A stretch of DNA of 5,840 bases from Candidatus Iainarchaeum sp. (GCA_013331625.1 DUGC01000078.1:3748-9587), one strand, 5' to 3'. Counted from the first letter of the stretch, positions 1 through 5,701 are shown. The notes: generated by a model from the sequence alone, not told the origin. Translations and numbers: made by a program.

Positions 1-1952
1 GTAATGGAGTGCTCGAGCTCGGAGCGGATCGCGATCACTGCGCCTTCTTTTGCGCTTGCAGCCAAGGTGAGCTTTTGCATGCGCGCAATAAGCCCGGGCA
101 TTTCGGTATTTGCGAAAGCCTGCTTTAAGTTTTGCAGGCGGGCTTCAAGCTGCTCTTTTTTCCCGTTCAGGCCGGCAATTCTTGCATTCAGCGCATCTTC
201 CTTTTTCATGATTTTTCCGGTTTCCGCATCCGAGATCTTTTTTTCAGCTTCCATGGCCCGCTGTTCAACCCTTGCGGCCTCATCCTCAAGGCCGTAAAAG
301 GCTGTAAGTGAATACTGGAGCTGCGAATATTCACGCTCCTCTTTTTGCAAGCATGCCTTATCCTCTGCCTTAGCCTGCGCATCCCTCTCAAGCTTTGCTA
401 TCCTTTCCCCCATTGCGGCAATTTCCTTCCATTTCCGCGCGGCAACAGATTCCTTTGCCCCTTTTCCCAAAGGCTGCTCGCATGTTGGGCAGTCTGATTT
501 TGCCTTCTGCAGCCGCTTTAAGGATTCACTCTCCCCTTCCAGCCTTCCCCGCAAGACATTGAGCTGTAATTGGGCTTCCTCAAACCCCTTTTCGCATTCA
601 GCAAGCAGTTGTGCAGGCTTTCTTTTGCCAAACGCGGAAAGCTTTTCCTCAATTTCACTTTTTTGCGCGATCCGTGATCCGATCCTTTTGCGCTCGCTTT
701 CAAGCTCACTTAAAAGGGAGAGTGCGGCCTTTGCATCGCGCTCAAGGCCGTGCCGTGCAATCGCAAGGGAATGGAGCTCGTCTTTTAAAGCTGAAATTTC
801 CCCGCTGGCCTGCGCGATCCCATCCTCAGTCCCGCCGATCTCGCCTTGCGCTTTTTCAAATTCAGGGTTCTTTGCGCTGATGGCCTTGTTTAGCTCGGCA
901 AGCTCGCTTTTTGCCAATGCAAGCTCCTGCCCTGCAGCCTGCAATTCAATTTTGCGCTGCTCCATGAGGCCTTTTGCCTGCTCGATCTCCCTCCCGATCC
1001 GGGCAATACGTTCCTGCTTTTGCCCAATCGCCTCTTTTTTCGCCCCCGCGCGCTCAAGGAGCAGGTTGATGTGCCCTTTTTTCTGCTCGACATCCTTGCC
1101 AAAAGAAGTGTAGGTCTTCTCGCCCGCCTCAATGAGCCTTTTTGTTATGCCCTCAACCTTGTTTTCAAGATCCCTTTCCTCCTCCTGCAGGGAAGCCCTC
1201 TCTGCCCTCTTGCCCTCGATATCTTTTTGCATGCGCTCAAGGTCCTGCCTTGCCTTATCCATTTCCTTTCTTATGAGCTTTATCTCCTCGGAGAGGATTG
1301 TAGCCTTTGAGCGCTTCATCTCTTCCGAAAGCGCATTGTAGCGCAGCGCGTTCTCCCTGTCCTTTTCAAGCTGCTGCAGATATGCTTCCCTCTCGTTTAG
1401 TATGAGGTGCGCATCCTTGACTTTCTGCTCGACCTTCTCGAGCTTTTTTAGCGCCTCATCTTTTTTCTCCTCAAATTCCTGCAAGCCGGCGACTTCCTCA
1501 ATGACCTGCCTGCGCTGCTTTGCATTCATCTCGATAACGCGCGTGATATCCCCCTGCACGACAATATTGTGGCCGTTGGGGTTGATGCCAAGCTCAAGGA
1601 GCAGGGACTCGATCTCATTGAGGGTTTTCCTTCTGTTGTCAAGCTTGTAAACAGATTTTCCCTGCTTATCTATCATCCTTGTGACAAGGATTTCCTTTCC
1701 GGAGTTGTCCTTAATCACGATCTCAACTTTTGCATACCCTTCCGTTGCGTCATGGTTGACAAGCTCAGTGAGGCGCGAAGCCCTAAGGAGGCGCAGCGAG
1801 GTTATGCCCATTCCAAAAAGCAGGGAATCAAGGACGTTGCTTTTGCCACTGGCATTGGGCCCTGCGATTGCGGTGAACCCCGGGGAGAACGGGATTTCCG
1901 CTTTGCGAAACGACTTGAAGTTCTTTAGCCGTATGGTTGAAATTACAGTCAT
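1..1952 (-). CDS. SMC-family ATPase with a Rad50-type zinc hook, N-terminal 650 residues (partial, continues past position 1)
   Basis: Open without a stop for 650 codons from ATG at 1952-1950. The head is SMC-like: N-terminus MTVISTIRLKNFKSF, Walker A GPNASGKSN (residues 31-39), an arginine-containing stretch LRLLRASRLTEL (about 54-65), and the Q-loop block NIVVQGDITRVIE (Q133) followed by QVIEEVAG and EFEEKK, which closely match archaeal SMC. A charged coiled-coil arm follows (about 165-485), then CPTC at 488-491, then a further coil to residue 650. The signature motif and Walker B lie off-window. Known: SMC proteins shape and segregate chromosomes as dimers joined at a globular hinge, while Rad50 joins through a Zn-bound CxxC hook. 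Here the hook sits where the SMC hinge should start, and the next 159 residues look coiled-coil, not hinge-like. Archaeal SMC-related families with hooks (coalescin/Sph-like) are the nearest idea. No in-frame ATG, GTG or TTG lies in the 65-nt gap upstream, and the start matches SMC N-termini. No TATA box lies at the expected distance, so expression probably comes from the upstream membrane-protein gene. Confidence 0.93.
   Translation of the reverse strand, partial: MTVISTIRLKNFKSFRKAEIPFSPGFTAIAGPNASGKSNVLDSLLFGMGITSLRLLRASRLTELVNHDATEGYAKVEIVIKDNSGKEILVTRMIDKQGKSVYKLDNRRKTLNEIESLLLELGINPNGHNIVVQGDITRVIEMNAKQRRQVIEEVAGLQEFEEKKDEALKKLEKVEQKVKDAHLILNEREAYLQQLEKDRENALRYNALSEEMKRSKATILSEEIKLIRKEMDKARQDLERMQKDIEGKRAERASLQEEERDLENKVEGITKRLIEAGEKTYTSFGKDVEQKKGHINLLLERAGAKKEAIGQKQERIARIGREIEQAKGLMEQRKIELQAAGQELALAKSELAELNKAISAKNPEFEKAQGEIGGTEDGIAQASGEISALKDELHSLAIARHGLERDAKAALSLLSELESERKRIGSRIAQKSEIEEKLSAFGKRKPAQLLAECEKGFEEAQLQLNVLRGRLEGESESLKRLQKAKSDCPTCEQPLGKGAKESVAARKWKEIAAMGERIAKLERDAQAKAEDKACLQKEEREYSQLQYSLTAFYGLEDEAARVEQRAMEAEKKISDAETGKIMKKEDALNARIAGLNGKKEQLEARLQNLKQAFANTEMPGLIARMQKLTLAASAKEGAVIAIRSELEHSI
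480..491 (-). other. Zinc-hook codons CPTC in the SMC-like ATPase
   Basis: Four codons read Cys-Pro-Thr-Cys (residues 488-491), preceded by KSD and followed by EQPLGKG. This matches the Rad50 hook CxxC with a Pro after the first Cys and a following EQPL-like turn. In Rad50 two such hooks from two molecules share one Zn ion. The near-central position between two coiled-coil arms is what a hook apex should have. Confidence 0.85.
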
Positions 1953-2017
1953 CCTGACCCCTTTGCGACCTGACCCAACTTGCAGCCACTTTTTTGCATC
2001 TGCTGCATCAAAAGAAT

Positions 2018-2806
2018 TTATTTTCTCTCCTGCATGAAATACTTGATGAAAACAATGTTATAGTATGCGTTTGAAATGCCGACCTCGAGCACGACAAGCC
2101 CGATCAGGAGCAGCTCGTTATCCGTAAAATCAGCCACTATCGTGAAGAACGCGCCTATCGCACCGGAAATCAGCGAGAGCATGAAAAGGAAAATTGCTAT
2201 CGAAAAAACGCGCTGCGAACTCCACTTCCAGCTCTCCGAAAGCGCTGCCTTGAGCTTTTTGCCCTCAAGTGCCATGAATACGGGCACAAAAATAAGCTTT
2301 ACGAACGCATATGCGCCGAAAAGCCCCCATGCAATGAGCAGCAGGAAAAGGGCTATTCCGATAACATCAAAAGTGATGCTTGCCGCAAAAAGCGCGTACC
2401 CGAGCACCCCATAAATGAAAGATGCCAGCGCAGCAAAGACCACAAGCCCGAAAATTTCAGGCAGCTTTGCTGCCCCGTCCCTGATCGCCTGCACCATCCC
2501 TTCCTTCCTTGCCATGGAAAGGGCATAAATATAGAGCTGGAAAAGCGTAAGTGTGAGGGATATGAGCATTGAAGCGCAGATTATTGCAATTTCCTGCCCG
2601 TATGAGCTGATGATGTAAAACGGCAGTTCTAAAATTCCCGCATCAGGGACCTGCCCGAGCATGATTGCAGAATAAAAAAAGGCCATATAGCTCTCCGCGC
2701 TCAGGATTATCACGAGAAAGGCCGCCAGTGAAATAATCAATGCAGGAAGCAGGTAAACAGGCTTTTTTGCAAGCTCAAATACGCCCTGCACGAATGCCCC
2801 GATCAT
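2018..2806 (-). CDS. Multi-pass membrane protein of unknown function
   Basis: A 262-residue integral membrane protein with about six hydrophobic helices: roughly residues 17-37, 72-96, 118-142, 146-179 (long, perhaps two), 199-223 and 231-255. Between helices lie a basic loop (SMARKEGMVQAIRDGAAKLPE, about 98-117) and a loop near 174-196 with FVPVFMALEGKKLKAALSES. The pattern of a Pro-containing helix end, then 'LEGKKLKAALSESW', resembles archaeal membrane families related to DUF7847/DUF4013 and the membrane domain of glycerophosphodiesterases, which have no settled function. I infer that resemblance from pattern only. No catalytic motif, signal peptide or transporter signature is visible. The start is ATG at 2806, with a TATA-like box about 25 nt upstream, so the transcript is probably leaderless. 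The SMC-like gene follows 65 nt downstream on the same strand and probably shares the transcript. Confidence 0.9.
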   Translation of the reverse strand: MIGAFVQGVFELAKKPVYLLPALIISLAAFLVIILSAESYMAFFYSAIMLGQVPDAGILELPFYIISSYGQEIAIICASMLISLTLTLFQLYIYALSMARKEGMVQAIRDGAAKLPEIFGLVVFAALASFIYGVLGYALFAASITFDVIGIALFLLLIAWGLFGAYAFVKLIFVPVFMALEGKKLKAALSESWKWSSQRVFSIAIFLFMLSLISGAIGAFFTIVADFTDNELLLIGLVVLEVGISNAYYNIVFIKYFMQERK

Positions 2807-2826
2807 GCTTAAATAATGCCATTTCC

Positions 2827-2834
2827 CTATTTAA
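2827..2834 (-). promoter_or_regulatory. TATA-like box for the membrane protein / SMC transcript
   Basis: Read on the minus strand this is TTAAATAG, centred about 25 nt upstream of the ATG at 2806. Archaeal TATA boxes sit about 25-27 nt before the start of transcription, so the transcript should begin at or next to the start codon. A second AT-rich stretch (ATTATTTAAG, 2816-2807) lies too close to the ATG to serve this start. Confidence 0.55.
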
Positions 2835-2911
2835 GGGTTACTTTGGCAAAAATGTGGTGCGGGCTGCGGCCAGAATTTTGTTATGTGGAAGATAGTCCGG
2901 CCGCTCCCAAC

Positions 2912-2921
2912 CTTTTTAAAC
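2912..2921 (+). promoter_or_regulatory. TATA-like box in the divergent region, upstream of a hairpin-rich leader
   Basis: CTTTTTAAAC preceded by CCCAAC, which could act as a BRE. The predicted transcription start, about 26 nt from the box centre, falls near 2941-2944, just before the strong hairpin at 2949-2978. It could drive a long-leader eL42 mRNA or a separate small RNA. The element is nearly symmetrical (GTTTAAAAAG on the other strand), so its direction is uncertain. Confidence 0.4.
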
Positions 2922-2948
2922 CTTGCCCATTGCTATTACTAGAGAAGC

Positions 2949-3024
2949 CTTTTCTTTTTAGTTCAACAAAAAGAAAAGCGCCTTGTATCAATGGTGCGAG
3001 GCATCGCAAACCCTGCGGGGTTTG
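2949..3024 (+). other. Three consecutive hairpins upstream of eL42 (possible structured leader or small RNA)
   Basis: First, CTTTTCTTTTT (2949-2959) pairs perfectly with AAAAAGAAAAG (2968-2978) around an 8-nt loop. Second, TGCGA (2995-2999) pairs with TCGCA (3004-3008). Third, CAAACCC (3007-3013) pairs with GGGTTTG (3018-3024) around TGCG. The second and third share positions 3007-3008 and are therefore partly exclusive. A smaller palindrome GCCATTATGGC follows at 3045-3055. No tRNA, C/D-box or clear H/ACA signature was found. The stretch may be a regulatory leader of the ribosomal-protein gene, a small RNA, or a chance/repeat-derived structure. Confidence 0.45.
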
Positions 3025-3055
3025 AAATGTGACCAAAAGAAAAAGCCATTATGGC

Positions 3056-3063
3056 ATTTAATC
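3056..3063 (+). promoter_or_regulatory. TATA-like box close to the eL42 start
   Basis: ATTTAATC is centred about 27 nt upstream of the eL42 ATG at 3087, the same spacing as for the neighbouring genes. Use of this box would give a leaderless mRNA that omits the Shine-Dalgarno-like sequence at 3075-3080, so it competes with the upstream box at 2912-2921 as the real promoter. Confidence 0.45.
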
Positions 3064-3074
3064 TTTCGGTTTTT

Positions 3075-3080
3075 AGGTGA
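3075..3080 (+). promoter_or_regulatory. Ribosome binding site for eL42
   Basis: AGGTGA matches the archaeal Shine-Dalgarno core (GGAGGTGA) and ends 6 nt before the ATG at 3087. It fixes the start codon and suggests that at least some transcripts begin upstream of 3075. Confidence 0.7.
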
Positions 3081-3086
3081 ATTTTT

Positions 3087-3374
3087 ATGCATATACCAAA
3101 GGAACAAAGCCTATATTGCCCCAAGTGCAATACGCACACAGAGCACAAGCTCAAGCAGTTCAAGTCAGGGCAGGCACGGGCGCTCTCCATCGGGACCAGA
3201 AGCAACATCCGCAAGCACAAGAAAGGCTATGGAGGAAAGGCAAAGTTCACTGCAACGGTAAAAAAGCAGAACAAAAAGCCCACATTCATAGCAGAGTGCG
3301 CAGTGTGCAACCGCAAGGTTTACCGCGTCATCCCCAAGAGGATGAAGAAAGCCGAGCTTACCGCGGCGGCTTAA
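3087..3374 (+). CDS. rpl44e: Large-subunit ribosomal protein eL42 (L44e)
   Basis: A basic 95-residue protein, the usual length for archaeal eL42, found in the 50S subunit near the E site where the CCA end of deacylated tRNA sits. It starts MHIPKEQSLYCPKC and has two zinc-binding Cys pairs, C11/C14 (CPKC) and C71/C74 (CAVC), as in zinc-ribbon members of the family. HTEH (17-20) and the loop KKGYGGK (45-51) match the conserved family core, GYGG being the segment near the tRNA CCA end. The start is supported by AGGTGA at 3075-3080. In many archaea rpl44e is followed directly by the gene for eS27. Here a 133-bp gap and an unrelated winged-helix gene follow instead, so the usual pair is split. The C-terminal ELTAAA tail looks like an ordinary end. 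Confidence 0.97.
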   Translation: MHIPKEQSLYCPKCNTHTEHKLKQFKSGQARALSIGTRSNIRKHKKGYGGKAKFTATVKKQNKKPTFIAECAVCNRKVYRVIPKRMKKAELTAAA

Positions 3375-3474
3375 CTTTGATGAAAAACATTCATCGCAGT
3401 AATTGCAAAAAAGCCCCGTGTCAGGATTGGGCAGCCGCCAAAGGCAAAATGTAAACTCCAAACAATTAACATTC

Positions 3475-3484
3475 CTTTAAAATC
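3475..3484 (+). promoter_or_regulatory. TATA-like box for the winged-helix/HAD operon
   Basis: CTTTAAAATC is centred about 28 nt upstream of the ATG at 3508, predicting a leaderless transcript for the two-gene operon. A T6 run immediately follows (3485-3490) and could also help end eL42 transcription, as archaeal terminators are often simple T-tracts. Nothing else recognisable lies in the 3375-3507 gap. Confidence 0.5.
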
Positions 3485-3507
3485 TTTTTTCAGGTTAATT
3501 ATTCCAG

Positions 3508-4344
3508 ATGACCACTAAAAATGCCATTTTGCTAATAGTCAAGCAAAACCCCGGCATTGATTACAACACCCTGCTCAACAAGTTCGCCCCCTCATATTCA
3601 AATTCCAATTCCGCTCGTGCGGCTCTCTCGCGCTCGCTAAAAGACCTTGCAATATTCGGTTTGCTCGAGCGCAAGGACAACAGGTACTTTTTGCTCGAAA
3701 AAGGCGAGGGTGAAATATACTCGGAGATCAAAAACAAGCTCGTGATTGCGCTAAATTCCCTGCTCTCGCAAAAGCACCCCGCAGAGCAGATAGATTCAGT
3801 CATTGAAAAGCTGCAGGTGCTCCTCGAGCGCGGGAGGCAGGACCGCGACCTGCTCAAAACGTCAAAAAGCTCGCTCGATTTTTCCATCTCGCGCCTTGAG
3901 AATGTCTCGGCAGAGCTTGAGCTCAAAGTCCGGCACCTTGATTACCTTTCGAAAATCTTCGGCGAGCAGATAAAATCCCTCAAGGAGCTTGATTTCAACG
4001 ATTCGTACGCAAAGCCCCTTGACTTGCAGTCATCAGCGCTCCTGATCTTTATTTTTTCAGGCCAGCCCGACACAGAACTGAGCATCGAATGCGAAAACAT
4101 TGCGCTGCTCAATGCAGCTGCGGCAGGGCTTGATGCGAAAGTGAAAAACAGCACCTTTGCAATCCCCAAAGCCTCGCTTGGCCAGCTGCTCTCTGCACTT
4201 GAAAAGCACGGAGCCGACCTCCAGCTCGCCCCGCTCAACATTTTTTCCTCAATGCTCAAGGCGCAGCTTTATGGCAACAAAGCGGTTCTCTCAGGGCCGT
4301 ACTCCATAATCGAGAACTGGAAGCAGGGCGGTGCGACTCCATGA
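3508..4344 (+). CDS. Winged-helix/coiled-coil protein of unknown function
   Basis: 278 residues in three parts. Residues 4-65 read as a winged helix-turn-helix: a first helix NAILLIVKQNPG, then YNTLLNKFAPS, then a longer helix ARAALSRSLKDLAIFGLLERK and a wing DNRYFLLEKG, as in archaeal HTH regulators of the 'split/phage-repressor-like' winged type. Residues about 72-160 are charged and heptad-like, probably a coiled coil for oligomerisation. Residues about 165-278 form a mixed helix/strand domain ending in the compact segment AQLYGNKAVLSGPYSIIENW, which looks conserved but which I do not recognise. A DNA-binding transcription regulator is an inference from the N-terminal fold. No ligand-binding or enzyme motif is visible, and a DNA-organising role is possible. 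It begins with ATG after a TATA box at leaderless spacing, and its stop overlaps the HAD start (ATGA), so the two proteins are probably made together. Confidence 0.88.
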   Translation: MTTKNAILLIVKQNPGIDYNTLLNKFAPSYSNSNSARAALSRSLKDLAIFGLLERKDNRYFLLEKGEGEIYSEIKNKLVIALNSLLSQKHPAEQIDSVIEKLQVLLERGRQDRDLLKTSKSSLDFSISRLENVSAELELKVRHLDYLSKIFGEQIKSLKELDFNDSYAKPLDLQSSALLIFIFSGQPDTELSIECENIALLNAAAAGLDAKVKNSTFAIPKASLGQLLSALEKHGADLQLAPLNIFSSMLKAQLYGNKAVLSGPYSIIENWKQGGATP

Positions 4345-4988
4345 TCAGGGCGATTGTTTTTGATTTCAACGGCATTTTTGTCCTAGCCCCCGAGCCGCGG
4401 GTAATTGAGAGGCTATGCCGCGCTTACGGCACGGGGAAGTGGATCGCGCTTTCCAATTACGTGCTATTGATCCGCAGGTTCGAGCGGGGCCTCATGCCGC
4501 CAATGGAGTTCTGGTCGCGGGTGATAACCCGCCTTACAAAAGAGGATTTTGCAATGCATGTTGAGGGGGAATATGCAAATCCCCCTGAGCGCAATGAAGG
4601 GATGTTTGCGCTTGCCCAAAAGCTCTCTGAAAATTTCCCGCTATATTGCATTTCAAATTCGAATTTCACCCAAGGGAAGGCATACCGGAGGCAGAAATTA
4701 TATGCGGCATTCAAAAAGCTCTACCTCTCGCACGAAACAGGCCACCTAAAGCCCTCGCCTGCAGCATTCACGCATTTCCTCAAGGACAGCGGGCTGAAAG
4801 CATTTGAATGTGTCTTCATTGACGATTCCCCCGCAAATGTTGCCATTGCAAAACTGCTAGGCTTTAGGGCAATACTATACCGCGGGAACAAAAAGCTTGT
4901 GCAAAAACTTGCAAAAATGGGCCTGCCCGCAAAATTACCTGCGGATGCAAAATCGCCTGTGGCGGCTATTTCTTCCGGCCAGCAATGA
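4341..4988 (+). CDS. HAD-superfamily hydrolase with an atypical motif I (DxN)
   Basis: 215 residues with the four HAD motifs in order. Motif I is VFDFNGIF (D8 nucleophile), motif II is CISNSN (S105), motif III is K137 in HLKPSPAAF, and motif IV is VFIDDSP (D161/D162). The helical cap between I and II (about 15-90) and the overall size fit subfamily IA, near YihX-type sugar phosphatases and other small phosphatases. The second Asp of the usual DxD, the general acid/base in phosphatases, is Asn (N10). Relatives such as YihX (DLGN) and haloacid dehalogenases (DxY) also lack it, so activity is possible but the reaction cannot be named. The residues after about 197 (PAKLPADAKSPVAAISSGQQ) look like a flexible tail. 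ATG overlaps the previous stop by 4 bp, with GGTG at 4330-4333 as a weak ribosome site. The 3' end overlaps the convergent surface-protein gene by 23 bp. Confidence 0.93.
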   Translation: MIRAIVFDFNGIFVLAPEPRVIERLCRAYGTGKWIALSNYVLLIRRFERGLMPPMEFWSRVITRLTKEDFAMHVEGEYANPPERNEGMFALAQKLSENFPLYCISNSNFTQGKAYRRQKLYAAFKKLYLSHETGHLKPSPAAFTHFLKDSGLKAFECVFIDDSPANVAIAKLLGFRAILYRGNKKLVQKLAKMGLPAKLPADAKSPVAAISSGQQ

Positions 4989-5538
4989 AAAGCACCATGA
5001 ACGCAATAAGGAGCGCAAACGGCAGTGGCATTTCAGGAACTGCCATGGTCTTGCTCTGGACTGTAATATACGTGCTTGCGCTGTTGTCCACGTTGACTTT
5101 GTCAGTCATTATGGCCGTGTTTGGGTCTTTAAAGTCGCTTATCGAAACCGTGTAAATGTATGTGCCGTTTGAGAGGTCTAAAGTATCAATGTCGTCAACA
5201 GGATTAGGTGTTAACTTAACTGAAAGCTTGATGTTATCGGTAAAATCCAACTGGCCCGTGTTGATCGCTGCCCCCATAGCGCTCCCTTGCAATGTGCGGT
5301 ATATGTCATAATGCACAGTCCTTACCGGCCCTGATGTAGAAACCGCGTTAAGGTTTCTCACAACCGTGACATTGAGGTCAATTGTTTCTCCAAGGCCCTT
5401 GTCATAAGTGACTTTCGGGGCGCTTACATATACAGTTGCGACATTGCAGTTCGTAGTGCCGGCAGTGCATGCAATGGCGGGAATTGCCATCACAAGAAAC
5501 AGAAACCCCAACGCAATATATCGCAGCCCGATTTTCAT
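4966..5538 (-). CDS. Secreted surface protein with signal peptide and PEF-CTERM-like C-terminal anchor
   Basis: 190 residues from the ATG at 5538, chosen because it opens a signal peptide (MKIGLRYIALGFLFLVMAIPAIA, about 1-23) and has a TATA box 27 nt upstream. The likely cleavage is before C24; AIAC is only a weak lipobox, so lipid attachment is possible but unproven. C24 and C31 could form a disulfide. The middle (about 35-165) is rich in Val, Thr, Asn and Asp with alternating strands, typical of an Ig-like or adhesin-type beta-sandwich outside the cell. The end has PEM (168-170), a hydrophobic helix (about 171-186) and the basic tail GRKK. This three-part end resembles archaeosortase-recognised PEF-CTERM tails, or a plain membrane anchor. 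The protein probably sits on the outer face of the cell membrane or in the S-layer. No specific ligand or function can be named. Confidence 0.87.
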   Translation of the reverse strand: MKIGLRYIALGFLFLVMAIPAIACTAGTTNCNVATVYVSAPKVTYDKGLGETIDLNVTVVRNLNAVSTSGPVRTVHYDIYRTLQGSAMGAAINTGQLDFTDNIKLSVKLTPNPVDDIDTLDLSNGTYIYTVSISDFKDPNTAIMTDKVNVDNSASTYITVQSKTMAVPEMPLPFALLIAFMVLFIAGRKK

Positions 5539-5560
5539 GTATCCATTAATGGTATTTACC

Positions 5561-5570
5561 AATATAAATA
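5561..5570 (-). promoter_or_regulatory. TATA box for the surface-protein gene
   Basis: On the minus strand this reads TATTTATATT, centred about 27 nt upstream of the ATG at 5538, preceded by a run of C (ATACCCCCC) in the BRE position. The spacing predicts a leaderless mRNA and supports the ATG at 5538 over an upstream TTG extension. Confidence 0.6.
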
Positions 5571-5641
5571 TGGGGGGTATGGAAATTTCAAAGGTTGCTG
5601 CCTGCATCTGCTTAAATATTTTCTCATGCCCCTTAAGCCCG

Positions 5642-5650
5642 TTATAAATA
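5642..5650 (+). promoter_or_regulatory. TATA box directed into the terminal repeat region
   Basis: TTATAAATA is a good archaeal TATA match. The predicted start of transcription is near 5672, inside the first repeat hairpin and about 20 nt before the ATG at 5693. It points rightward to whatever lies past the window edge. It could instead read leftward (TATTTATAA), but it sits over 100 nt from the surface-protein start. Confidence 0.5.
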
Positions 5651-5667
5651 CTGCTCTTTTGGAACAG

Positions 5668-5701
5668 GGCTTTTGTCAAAAGCCTGGGGAATATGTGTGA
5701 A
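5668..5701 (+). repeat. 34-bp repeat, first copy, with hairpin core
   Basis: It starts GGCTTTTGTCAAAAGCCT, whose halves pair around a single T (centre 5676), and continues GGGGAATATGTGTGAA. It matches the second copy at 5806-5839 with four mismatches in 34. The upstream flank AACAGGGCTT (5663-5672) also recurs inside the unit at 5744-5753. Confidence 0.8.

Noticed and set aside
4..1928. Several plus-strand open frames opposite the SMC-like gene
   Set aside because: They are rich in Ser, Phe, Cys and Leu, have no family resemblance, and lie opposite a continuous coiled-coil coding frame whose Glu/Lys/Leu codons leave the other strand open.
1..1952. Naming the left gene rad50 because of the CPTC hook
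   Set aside because: The head (FKSF start, SMC-type R-loop region, GHNIVVQGDITRVIEMN block) is SMC-like, and no mre11 is adjacent. The hook alone does not make it Rad50, so no symbol is given.
2816..3025. A plus-strand 69-codon open frame in the divergent promoter region
   Set aside because: It runs through both promoter elements and the hairpins, has no ribosome site, and its composition resembles no protein family.
2941..3060. tRNA, C/D-box or H/ACA RNA upstream of eL42
   Set aside because: No cloverleaf with a TTCGANNC-type T-loop, no RUGAUGA/CUGA boxes in the right order, and no ACA at a plausible distance from a stem were found.
2963..3220. A minus-strand open frame of about 85 codons opposite eL42
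   Set aside because: Most of it mirrors the eL42 coding sequence and the rest lies in the hairpin region. There is no promoter, ribosome site or recognisable domain.
5539..5679. A 47-residue N-terminal extension of the surface protein from a TTG codon
   Set aside because: The extension would bury the signal peptide and cover the TATA box that sits 27 nt before the ATG at 5538.
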